The translations under genes and the position numbers were made by a program. A DNA stretch of 5,927 bases, taken from NCBI GenBank assembly GCA_013372875.1, contig JABXIW010000076.1:1-5927 (forward strand). Direction: 5' to 3'. The notes under the pieces are model-generated. The model was not told where the DNA came from and did not search any database. It worked only from the letters and a program-made list of their open reading frames with translations. This DNA is from Gammaproteobacteria bacterium. GTDB taxonomy: Bacteria > Pseudomonadota > Gammaproteobacteria > Enterobacterales > Kangiellaceae. The stretch's first letter is position 1. Every line of letters begins with the position of its first letter. Below, in pieces: positions 1 through 5,927 of the stretch.

Positions 1-106
1 CAGCGATAAAGTGTCCGTGATGGAAACTCTGAGTCATTTGTATTTCCATTGCATCCCAACGTTGGTAGTTCGAATCAGCAAGAGAACTATCGTTTTAAAC
101 CCACAT
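1..106 (-). other. Possible 5' end of an unidentified minus-strand gene
   Basis: On the minus strand a strong ribosome-binding sequence (GAGGAG, 113-118) lies six bases before an ATG at 104-106. That frame reads Met-Trp-Val and then stops at TAA (95-97). It then stays open to the window edge, with a protein-like sequence beginning NDSSLADSNYQRWDAMEIQ. Either the gene starts further in, for example at the ATG at 47-49 (which has only a weak GGGA before it), or an early nonsense mutation disables it, or the frame is open by chance. I do not recognise the family and assign no function. If real, the gene is divergent from macA and shares its 390-base upstream region. The plus strand over the same bases shows nothing convincing. 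Confidence 0.3.
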
Positions 107-154
107 GACATACTCCTCTCGGTCTTACCTGTGTTATGTGGGTATTTTTTATTT
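99..154 (+). terminator. Hairpin followed by a T-tract, possible intrinsic terminator
   Basis: Positions 99-112 pair with 130-143. The stem has 14 pairs, two of them G-U; the outer eight (ACCCACAT with ATGTGGGT) are perfect. The loop is 17 bases. The plus strand then runs into a T-rich tract (TATTTTTTATTT, 143-154), so this could end a plus-strand transcript entering from the left; stop codons in two plus frames at 7-9 and 18-20 would allow for such a gene. Read on the minus strand, the same hairpin puts a GAGGAG ribosome-binding sequence in the loop and an ATG in the stem, so it could instead control translation of the possible minus-strand gene. Confidence 0.4.
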
Positions 155-250
155 AACTTGCCACTTAACTCCTCTTTAAATTCAATCATCAAAATGACCA
201 TAATGAAATTTAAAAGGATTGCATATTGAATAATTTTATATTTTACTGGT

Positions 251-280
251 TTGTTGGTATTTAAAAGTTTTGTTTATAAT
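251..280 (+). promoter_or_regulatory. Candidate sigma70-like promoter, distal
   Basis: A perfect TATAAT (275-280) lies 18 bases after TTGTTG (251-256), which matches only the TTG half of the -35 consensus. The surroundings are very AT-rich, where TATAAT arises often by chance. A transcript from here would carry an untranslated leader of about 210 bases before macA. Confidence 0.25.
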
Positions 281-327
281 ACTTATAACTTGAATTTCTA
301 TATTAAAAATGATCTTTGTTATATTTA

Positions 328-358
328 TTGAATGATAAAGTTTTGAAGTGACTATAAT
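328..358 (+). promoter_or_regulatory. Candidate sigma70-like promoter, middle
   Basis: A perfect TATAAT (353-358) is preceded by TTGAAT (328-333) at a 19-base spacing, longer than the optimal 17. Transcription would start near 365 and run about 130 bases to macA, passing through both palindromes at 403-442. Confidence 0.25.
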
Positions 359-402
359 ATCTCGAATTTTTCAAATTAGCGATGTTATTCCTTCAGTATC
401 TT

Positions 403-428
403 GACGTTAATTTACCTATCTTTACGTC
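403..428. promoter_or_regulatory. Imperfect inverted repeat, possible operator
   Basis: GACGTTAA (403-410) and TTTACGTC (421-428) are inverted copies matching at seven of eight positions, separated by ten bases. TTGACG at 401-406 overlaps the left arm and resembles a -35 box, but no good -10 follows at the right distance. The spacing would suit a dimeric repressor. No regulator gene is in the window and the cognate protein is unknown. Confidence 0.3.
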
Positions 429-429
429 T

Positions 430-465
430 CGTACCCTGTACGGCTAAGAAAAATAGCAGTATAAA
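430..465 (+). promoter_or_regulatory. Candidate macA-proximal promoter with overlapping palindrome
   Basis: TATAAA (460-465) makes a plausible -10 box about 30 bases before the macA ATG. The -35 position at 17-base spacing is TGTACG (437-442), a weak match that lies inside a perfect palindrome, CGTAC-CCT-GTACG (430-442). A protein bound to the palindrome would either block or replace the weak -35 contact, as expected at a regulated promoter. This is inferred from position only. Confidence 0.35.
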
Positions 466-1245
466 ATCAAAACGATTATTTACTTCACTCCTGCTATGAA
501 ACTCAATAAAAAATGGCTCGTTTTGTGTGGCCTACTTGCTATTGGTGCTGGTGGTTATCATTATCTGCAACGTCCAGAACCCATTTCTCCTTACGCGACA
601 GAAGTCGTTCGCAAAGGCAATATCGAAAAGGCGGTATTAGTAAACGGCATGTTGCAAGCGTCCAAATTGGTGAATGTAGGTGCGCAAGTATCTGGGCAAA
701 TTCAACTCCTCGCTGTGAACTTAGGGGATGAGATCAAACAGGGGGACTTGATTGCACAGATTGACAGCCTGACTCAGCAAAACAGCCTCAAAGAAGCCCA
801 AGCGTCTCTTAATAGTCTCAACGCTCAGTACCAGGCTAAGCAAGCGCAGATTAAACAAGCAAACTATGAATACGTGCGCCAAAAAGGCATGTTGGCAGCG
901 AAAGCGAGCTCACGAGCTGATTACGAGAATGCCGAAGCGACGCTCGCCATCTACAAAGCCGAGTTAGCGCTACTGGATGCCGAAATCGAGAAAGCCAAAA
1001 TCAACGTCGACAATGCGCAGTTAGATCTCGGTTACACCACCATCAACGCACCGATGGATGGCACGGTGGTTTACACCGCGGTGGAAGAAGGACAAACCGT
1101 AAACGCCAATCAAACCACGCCAACTATTATCGAGTTAGCCAAGTTAGATACGATGACGGTGAAAGCCGAAATTTCGGAAGCCGATGTGATTTTTGTTCAC
1201 CCAGGCCAAACGGCGCTGTTCACCATTTTAGGCAAACCGAATCAG

Positions 1246-1248
1246 TAG
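1246..1248 (+). other. macA: Premature TAG stop inside macA
   Basis: The codon lies between LGKPNQ and FKGTLR, in a beta-barrel segment that aligns without gaps to LGDPLTRYEGQ in E. coli MacA as I recall it, where this position is Arg. The preceding codon is CAG, and a one-base C-to-T change of a CAG would give TAG. No frameshift is involved. Confidence 0.88.
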
Positions 1249-1661
1249 TTTAAAGGCACATTGCGCGCCATTGAGCCGGGGCCAACCATCATGGATGGCG
1301 ATGACAGCGATTTGAGCATTTCAGATAGCGACGCCATTTACTACAACGCTGTATTTGATGTGAAGAACCCGCAAGGTATTTTGCGTATCGGCATGACTGC
1401 GCAAGTTTCGATTGTCCTTGAGCAATCGGAAAATACCTTGATTGTCCCTTCACAAGTGCTGCAAAAATCTGGCGGCAAAGGCAACTATACCGTGCCAGTG
1501 CTTGAACAGGGCCAAGTGGTGCAAAAGCCCGTGACAGTGGGTATCAACAACAAAGTGAACGCAGAAATTCTCTCAGGTTTGAAGGAAGGCGACCAAGTTG
1601 TTCTTGGCAATGCTATGGATGGAGAATCATCAAGCCGAGGTGATCGTCGTCGACCTCCAAT

Positions 1662-1665
1662 GAGG
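1662..1665 (+). promoter_or_regulatory. Ribosome-binding site of macB inside the end of macA
   Basis: GAGG lies seven bases before the macB ATG and within the last codons of macA, so macB translation would normally be coupled to ribosomes finishing macA. Confidence 0.6.
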
Positions 1666-1672
1666 TTCTAAG

Positions 1673-3637
1673 ATGAGTGATGTGCTTTTAAAAGTTGAGG
1701 ATTTAACTCGACGTTTTGTCTCTGGCGACGAGTCGCTTACCGTGTTGAACCACATTAATTTAGAGATAAAACGCGGTGAAATGGTCGCGATCGTGGGTGC
1801 ATCAGGATCAGGTAAATCGACGCTGATGAATGTGCTCGGCTGCTTGGATAAACCGTCCAGCGGTCGATACTTCATTAATGGGCAAGATGTCTCGACGTTG
1901 GAATCCGACCAACTGGCGGAACTGCGCCGCGAGTATTTTGGCTTTATATTCCAGCGTTACCATCTGCTGGGGGATTTAACCGCGGTGGCAAATGTGGAAG
2001 TACCGGCGGTTTACGCGGGAGTTCCTCATCGTCAAAGAACGGAGCGAGCGCAGTCACTATTGGCTCGCTTGGGGCTGGAAGATCGTTTGACTCACCAGCC
2101 CAGCCAACTGAGTGGTGGCCAGCAACAGCGCGTGAGTGTTGCTCGTGCACTGATGAACGGTGGTGAGGTGATTCTCGCCGATGAGCCCACTGGCGCATTA
2201 GACAGTCACAGTGGGCAAGAGATGATGGCACTGCTTAAAGAATTGCATCAACTTGGGCATACGATCATCTTAGTGACTCATGATATGAACGTGGCGAACT
2301 TTGCGGATCGCATCATTGAAATCAAAGATGGTGAAATCATTGCAGATACGCCAAATGCACAAGTTGTAATCAATGAGCAAGCAGTACAGACACCGAGCGC
2401 ATCTTTTCATCGCCCAGCGCAAGCCGCCAGTAAGTGGTGGAAGTGGGACAGTTTTATTGACGCGCTCAAAATGGCGCTGCTGGCGATGTCTAGCCACAGA
2501 ATGCGCACGTTTTTGACCATGCTCGGCATCATTATTGGTATAGCTTCGGTGGTTTCCGTGGTGGCACTAGGTAATGGTTCACAACAGCAAATTTTGTCGA
2601 ATATTTCATCCATGGGAACAAACACCATTGATGTCAGGCCGGGCAAAGGGTTTGGTGACCGCCGCTCCGGACGAGTGAAAACGCTAACCGCCGACGATGC
2701 TAAATCGTTGGAGAGTCTACCTTTTGTCGACAGTGTCACGCCGTCTTTATCCAACAGCTTAACCGTGCGTTACGCCAATCAGGATGCAACCGCGTCTGTG
2801 GAAGGGGTTGGGGAAGATTATTTCCGTGTGCGCGGTTATGAGATCGCCAAAGGTCAGTTTTGGGATGAAGAGAGCGTGAATTCGCTCGCCCAAGAAGCAG
2901 TGATTGATGACAACACCAGAAAGGAAATGTTTGCGGATAGAAATCCGATTGGTGAAGTGATTTTTCTTGGTTCATTGCCAGTGCGTATTGTGGGTGTCAC
3001 GCAGAAAAAAGAAGACGCGTTTGGTAACAGCGACGCGCTGAAAATTTGGGTGCCATACACCACTATGTCGGGACGCATGATGGGACAACGCTACCTCAAC
3101 GGCATTACTGTACGGATTGATGAGAACGCCCCAAGTGCGGCGGTAGAGCAGAGCATCATCAACTTGTTAAAAATGCGCCACGGTACAGAAGATTTCTTCA
3201 CGATTAACACTGACACCATTCGTCAGAGCATCGAGAAAACCACCGCAACCATGACGTTACTGATCTCAGCGATTGCGGTGATCTCCCTAATTGTCGGGGG
3301 AATTGGCGTAATAAACATCATGTTGGTGTCGGTGACAGAGCGCACGAAAGAGATCGGTGTACGAATGGCTGTGGGTGCGCGGCAAGCGGATATTTTGCGT
3401 CAGTTTTTGATTGAAGCGGTACTGGTGTGTTTGTGTGGTGGCATTGCTGGTATTGGCTTGGCATTTTTGATTGGTTTTGCATTCAGTACATCTGGCAGCA
3501 GCTTCCAAATGATTTACTCAATGAACTCGATCATCTGGGCGTTTATTTGCTCAACGTTGATTGGCATCGCTTTCGGCTTTTTACCCGCTCGCAATGCTGC
3601 CAAACTCGATCCGATAGAAGCGCTAGCGAGAGACTAA
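1673..3637 (+). CDS. macB: MacB-family ABC transporter (ATPase and permease fused)
   Basis: This is the inner-membrane engine of the MacA-MacB-outer-membrane-factor pump. In E. coli, MacB exports macrolides and some peptides and toxins by mechanotransmission rather than by moving substrate through the membrane. The nucleotide-binding domain (about 1-230) has all its motifs: Walker [10 protein letters not shown] (42-50), Q-loop Gln94, signature LSGGQ (146-150), Walker B ILADE with catalytic Glu171, and H-loop His203. Next come TM1 (about 279-299), a large periplasmic domain (about 300-525), TM2 (about 526-550), the cytoplasmic coupling segment [16 protein letters not shown] (555-570), TM3 (about 580-603), TM4 (about 617-637) and the typical ending [17 protein letters not shown]. 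At 654 residues it matches the family (E. coli 648). It starts one base after the macA stop. It looks intact although both neighbours are broken, and the natural substrate cannot be told from sequence. Confidence 0.96.
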   Translation: MSDVLLKVEDLTRRFVSGDESLTVLNHINLEIKRGEMVAIVGASGSGKSTLMNVLGCLDKPSSGRYFINGQDVSTLESDQLAELRREYFGFIFQRYHLLGDLTAVANVEVPAVYAGVPHRQRTERAQSLLARLGLEDRLTHQPSQLSGGQQQRVSVARALMNGGEVILADEPTGALDSHSGQEMMALLKELHQLGHTIILVTHDMNVANFADRIIEIKDGEIIADTPNAQVVINEQAVQTPSASFHRPAQAASKWWKWDSFIDALKMALLAMSSHRMRTFLTMLGIIIGIASVVSVVALGNGSQQQILSNISSMGTNTIDVRPGKGFGDRRSGRVKTLTADDAKSLESLPFVDSVTPSLSNSLTVRYANQDATASVEGVGEDYFRVRGYEIAKGQFWDEESVNSLAQEAVIDDNTRKEMFADRNPIGEVIFLGSLPVRIVGVTQKKEDAFGNSDALKIWVPYTTMSGRMMGQRYLNGITVRIDENAPSAAVEQSIINLLKMRHGTEDFFTINTDTIRQSIEKTTATMTLLISAIAVISLIVGGIGVINIMLVSVTERTKEIGVRMAVGARQADILRQFLIEAVLVCLCGGIAGIGLAFLIGFAFSTSGSSFQMIYSMNSIIWAFICSTLIGIAFGFLPARNAAKLDPIEALARD

Positions 3638-4683
3638 AAATGAGTAACACAATGAAATTCAAGACTCGATTGGGCGCGGCTGCCTTAAGCGCAGTGTGGT
3701 TGTCAGGTTGTGGTTCGCTTATGCGTAGCGACTATCAAGCTCCTGAGGTGCAAGTGCCTGCAAATTGGCAACAGATGCATGTTGCGGGTGATGTCAGTAT
3801 GGATCCTTGGTGGTTGGCGTTTAACGACCCAACGCTTAATCAATACATTACTCAGGTGTTGGCTCAAAACAACGATTTGACGCTGGCAACGCTAACGCTA
3901 AAGAAAGCGCGTTTACAGCTGGGTTTAGCGCAAGATGACCTTTTCCCTACGTTGAGTTCTTCCACATCAGGGCAAGTTCAAAAATCTCTTGATAGCGGGG
4001 AATCGGCAGATAGCTACAGCACTAACTTGTCCGTCAATTACGAGTTGGATTTGTGGGGAAAAATCTCGGCAGACGTTGACCAAGCCAAGTGGACGGCGAT
4101 GGCAAGTCAACAAGATCGCGAGGCGACCGCACAAAGTTTGGTGGCAACGACGGCATCGTTATATTGGCAAATCGGCTATCTAAAACAGCGCTTAAACCTC
4201 AGTCAGCGTAATGTGGAAGACGCAGCTCAAACGCTACAATTGATTGAAAAACAGTACCAACTTGGCGCTGTGGATCAGTTAGATGTGCTTGAAGCCAAAC
4301 GTACGCTGGCAAGCTTACAAGCGCAGCAAAGTGAGTTTGAACAGAGTTTACTTGAGGCAAACAACGCCTTTGCGATTTTGTTCAATCAACCGCCGAAGAG
4401 TATCAGTGCAAACATCCAAATGCTGCCTGAAGGCGATATGCTATCGTTGAGTGTTGGTGCTCCGTCTGATTTATTGATCCGCAGACCCGACATTAAAGCA
4501 GCGATTTATGAAGTCAAAGCCGCGCTAGCATATAAAGACGCAGCAGATTTGGACTACTTGCCCAAACTGACGCTCACTGGGGCTTTGGGTGGATCGTCAC
4601 AAGCGCTCAAAGACCTGCTTTCCAACCCGATCGGCAGTTTAGGTGCAGATATGACGTTGCCGTTTTTGCAGTGGAATGAGATG

Positions 4684-4692
4684 AAAAATAGC
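4684..4692 (+). other. Probable in-frame deletion junction in the outer-membrane factor gene
   Basis: Residues before this point (LPFLQWNEMK) align with LPIFTAGSLR of OprM, and residues after it (SQAIENALSA) align with FQEVADGLAA. OprM, as recalled, has 24 residues between the Arg and that Phe, whereas here only Asn350 lies between Lys349 and Ser351. The implied loss is about 69 bases, in frame. The exact end points cannot be fixed without a close homologue. Confidence 0.55.
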
Positions 4693-4719
4693 CAAGCCAT
4701 CGAAAATGCTTTGTCGGCA

Positions 4720-4722
4720 TGA
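4720..4722 (+). other. Premature TGA stop in the outer-membrane factor gene
   Basis: The stop falls between ENALSA and EKLKYQ. In OprM the aligned position is the Arg of GLAAR. A CGA arginine codon would become TGA by one C-to-T change. The frame is unchanged after the stop. Confidence 0.85.
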
Positions 4723-5004
4723 GAAAAATTGAAGTATCAGGCGGCGCGTTTACAAGAGCAATATGATGCCGCAAGTGCCGCTGAGTCCATTTATGCTGCG
4801 CGGTATCAGTATGGCTCGACATCGATCATGGACTATTTGAATGCACAAGAAGAGACCAGAAACGCACAAGCTTCTTTGTTGGAGAACCGTTACAACCAGT
4901 TTCTCACACAGGTTACGCTTTACCAGTCTTTAGGAGGAACCGACGTCGCGCCACTGTAACTTGTTTAGCGCTGCGACTGCTGTGACCACAAAGTTCCTTC
5001 GATA

Positions 5005-5034
5005 AAAATGGCCACGATATGTCGTGGCCATTTT
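5005..5034. terminator. Bidirectional intrinsic terminator between convergent genes
   Basis: AAAATGGCCACGA (5005-5017) and TCGTGGCCATTTT (5022-5034) form a perfect 13-bp stem with a four-base loop (TATG). The plus strand ends in TTTT, and the minus strand ends in TTTTT (complement of 5004-5008). The hairpin lies 45 bases after the end of the efflux operon and 52 bases after the end of tlh, so it should stop transcription from both sides. Confidence 0.9.
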
Positions 5035-5086
5035 GCTTATCAACGTGTGTACGAAGATAAGGTATCAACTCAGAAGCCGTGTCTGG

Positions 5087-5927
5087 TTAGAAACGGTACT
5101 CGGCTAAGTTGTTGCTACTTTCTAGCATTTTCTCTGCAACATAGCGGTGAGTTGCTGTTGTTGGATGCGTGACATCCCAGAACACAAACTTCTCAGCACC
5201 AGACGCCGCACACTCAGAGCGCAATGCGTGGGTGTACATGTAGTCGACAGACGATGAGCGGTTGATGTCCAAACAAGGATCGCTCGCGTTCACGAAACCG
5301 TGCTCTTCTGGCGCAGAAGTTAGCGTCTCGAACAAGGCGTGAGTATCAAACAACGTGATGTTGTAACCTTGCGCTTTGTAGTACATCGCTTGTGCCTTGA
5401 TGAACTCGTTCATCTCAAGCACTTTCGCACGAATTTTGTCGATCTCTTCTTGTGTTGAGTACTTAAACTGAGGCGCTTTCGTCGCGTCTGGCAGTGTCAT
5501 CAACATGAAGTTCTTCGCACCTGCGTCCGTCAAACGAATCAGTGCTTCTGCATAATCCGCTTTCACTTCTGGAACGCCACGGTTGTAGTTCATGAAGTCA
5601 TTCAAACCAAACTCAAGCGTAAACAAGGTGTTTGCTGGTTTGTAGTTCTTCGCCAGTTTTGCGTAGGTTAAGTACGAAGAAACTTGATCACCAACCCCTG
5701 TTAGCGCGATGTATTGGTTCTCACCAGCCGCGCCGCCAACTGCCCAGTTGTAGAGCGGAAGGTTCTTCGCTTTGGCAATGTATTCTGTCCACACAAAACC
5801 GTTGGAGAAGTGACCTAAGAACCAGCTGTTCGGGTTAGGGAAGCGCCATTGTGATGCGTTAAAGATGTTGCCTGTATCAGACAAGCTGTCACCGAGTGCA
5901 ACCACTTTGTTGATTTGATCTGGCTGC
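5087..5927 (-). CDS. tlh: Thermolabile (lecithin-dependent) hemolysin, SGNH/GDSL phospholipase, 5' end outside the window
   Basis: This is a secreted SGNH-fold phospholipase A2/lysophospholipase that lyses red cells when lecithin is present. The frame is open to the window edge (QPDQINKVVALGDSLSD...), so a GTG at 5903-5905 is an internal valine codon, not the start. About 139 N-terminal residues, including the signal peptide and the N-terminal domain, lie beyond the window. The 279 visible residues show block I GDSLSDTG with the nucleophile Ser, GGAAGENQ (oxyanion Gly), FGLND (block III Asn) and DVTH near the C-terminus. Adding 139 gives Ser153, Asp390 and His393, the positions reported for V. 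parahaemolyticus TLH. DPCLD and RSECAAS supply a likely disulfide pair. It ends at TAA (5087-5089), convergent with the efflux operon, and no functional link between them is implied. No lesion is visible in the part shown. Confidence 0.95.
   Translation of the reverse strand, partial: QPDQINKVVALGDSLSDTGNIFNASQWRFPNPNSWFLGHFSNGFVWTEYIAKAKNLPLYNWAVGGAAGENQYIALTGVGDQVSSYLTYAKLAKNYKPANTLFTLEFGLNDFMNYNRGVPEVKADYAEALIRLTDAGAKNFMLMTLPDATKAPQFKYSTQEEIDKIRAKVLEMNEFIKAQAMYYKAQGYNITLFDTHALFETLTSAPEEHGFVNASDPCLDINRSSSVDYMYTHALRSECAASGAEKFVFWDVTHPTTATHRYVAEKMLESSNNLAEYRF

Larger units (their letters stand above)
107..495. other. AT-rich intergenic region upstream of macA
   Basis: This stretch of about 390 bases is much richer in A and T than the genes to its right. 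I see no convincing coding sequence in it: the plus-strand frame open to 229 has low-complexity, non-protein-like composition. It contains the right arm of the left-edge hairpin, an AT-only inverted repeat (TTTAAATT at 175-182 with AATTTAAA at 207-214), several promoter-like hexamers, and two inverted repeats between 403 and 442 that are likely regulatory sites for macA. No RNA gene was recognised. Confidence 0.6.
496..1671 (+). pseudogene. macA: macA: MacA-family periplasmic adaptor, broken by an in-frame TAG
   Basis: This encodes an HlyD/RND-type membrane fusion protein that links the MacB transporter to an outer-membrane duct. In order it shows an N-terminal membrane anchor (residues about 7-22), a first lipoyl half (about 58-95, VGAQVSGQI), an alpha-helical hairpin (about 95-172), a second lipoyl half (about 176-212, TTINAPMDGTVV) and the start of the beta-barrel (SEADVIFVHPGQ). 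Codon 251 (1246-1248) is TAG. The same frame resumes at once with FKGTLRAIEPGP and runs 140 more residues through the barrel and membrane-proximal domain to a TAA at 1669-1671. Without the stop it would be 391 residues; E. coli MacA has 371. The 250-residue product lacks the membrane-proximal domain that contacts and stimulates MacB, so it is probably inactive. The start is the only suitable ATG before an upstream in-frame stop at 454-456, though no Shine-Dalgarno sequence precedes it. Confidence 0.87.
3640..4959 (+). pseudogene. Outer-membrane efflux lipoprotein (NodT/OprM class), broken by TGA and a deletion
   Basis: This would encode the TolC-like trimeric duct completing the pump. The ATG at 3640, two bases after macB, begins a lipoprotein signal with lipobox LSGC (lipid-anchored Cys24); frame upstream of it merely overlaps macB. 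Family marks follow: YELDLWG (134-140), RRPDI (281-285) and LPFLQWNEMK (340-349). Two lesions follow. First, only five residues (NSQAI) separate WNEMK from ENALSA, where OprM has 28, so about 23 codons of a barrel helix appear to be missing. Second, codon 361 (4720-4722) is TGA. The frame continues for 78 family-like residues (EKLKYQAARLQ to SLGGTDVAPL) ending at TAA 4957-4959. The truncated product lacks the last long helices and is unlikely to form a duct. It is not TolC itself, because the lipobox and the RRPDI motif place it with the lipoprotein branch. Confidence 0.87.

Noticed and set aside
11..229. A 72-codon plus-strand frame at the left edge
   Set aside because: It has no ribosome-binding site, a biased low-complexity composition, crosses the hairpin and runs into AT-rich intergenic DNA. 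It looks like a chance opening.
430..442. MerR-type operator, because of similarity to CGTAC/GTACG arms in mercury-resistance promoters
   Set aside because: The spacer is three rather than four bases and the palindrome does not sit between -35 and -10 boxes with 19-base spacing, as MerR-family promoters require.
1261..1671. The second half of macA as a separate gene starting at TTG 1261 or ATG 1291
   Set aside because: Neither start has a convincing ribosome-binding site, and the sequence is the direct continuation of the MacA beta-barrel and membrane-proximal domain.
1630..3508. Several minus-strand open frames of 70-115 codons under macA and macB
   Set aside because: They lie opposite intact coding sequence, have no starts of their own and no recognisable protein character. 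They are shadows of the real genes.
1246..4722. Programmed readthrough, pyrrolysine or selenocysteine recoding at the TAG and TGA
   Set aside because: The two stops are of different types, lie at positions with no catalytic role in their families, have no evident selenocysteine-type hairpin after the TGA, and no recoding machinery is visible. Ordinary nonsense mutations explain them better.
4729..4959. The tail of the outer-membrane factor as a separate small protein starting at TTG 4729
   Set aside because: It is the in-frame C-terminal continuation of the same family protein and has no start signals of its own.
5087..5905. GTG at 5903-5905 as the start of the hemolysin gene
   Set aside because: The frame continues upstream to the window edge with matching TLH sequence, and starting there would leave only nine residues before the catalytic serine and drop the N-terminal domain and signal peptide.
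1..5927. CRISPR arrays, insertion sequences, tRNA or rRNA genes
   Set aside because: No repeated spacer arrays, transposase sequence, terminal inverted repeats with target duplications, or tRNA-like folds were seen on either strand.

Overview
The window reads as chromosomal DNA from a Vibrio, most likely Vibrio parahaemolyticus or a very close relative. The main evidence is at the right edge. The minus-strand gene there is the thermolabile/lecithin-dependent hemolysin tlh. Its visible 279 residues fit, as I recall the protein, the last two thirds of the 418-residue V. parahaemolyticus protein, and the internal spacing puts the catalytic Ser, Asp and His at the published positions. I also recognise both ends of the 450-bp tlh segment long used to identify this species (5114-5563), at exactly that spacing.

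Layout: positions 1-106 may hold the 5' end of an unidentified minus-strand gene, with a hairpin over its start region. Positions 107-495 are AT-rich and intergenic. Positions 496-4959 are a tightly packed plus-strand operon for a MacAB-type tripartite efflux pump: macA (periplasmic adaptor), macB (ABC transporter) and an outer-membrane factor lipoprotein of the NodT/OprM/TolC class. The gaps between them are only 1 and 2 bases. Positions 4960-5086 separate this operon from the convergent tlh and contain a perfect bidirectional terminator hairpin. Positions 5087-5927 are tlh, cut by the window edge.

The notable feature is that the efflux operon is broken. macA has an in-frame TAG at codon 251, and the outer-membrane factor gene has an in-frame TGA at codon 361. 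In both cases the correct reading frame and recognisable family sequence resume directly after the stop. The outer-membrane factor also seems to lack about 23 codons of a conserved helix just before its stop. macB, in the middle, is full length with every ATPase motif in place. If the sequence is correct, this is a recently decaying pump: an intact ABC transporter without its adaptor or dedicated exit duct. Both stops could be single C-to-T transitions (CAG to TAG, CGA to TGA).

I found no undescribed biological system here. The useful observations are the pattern of lesions, the regulatory palindromes upstream of macA, and the hairpin at the left edge.
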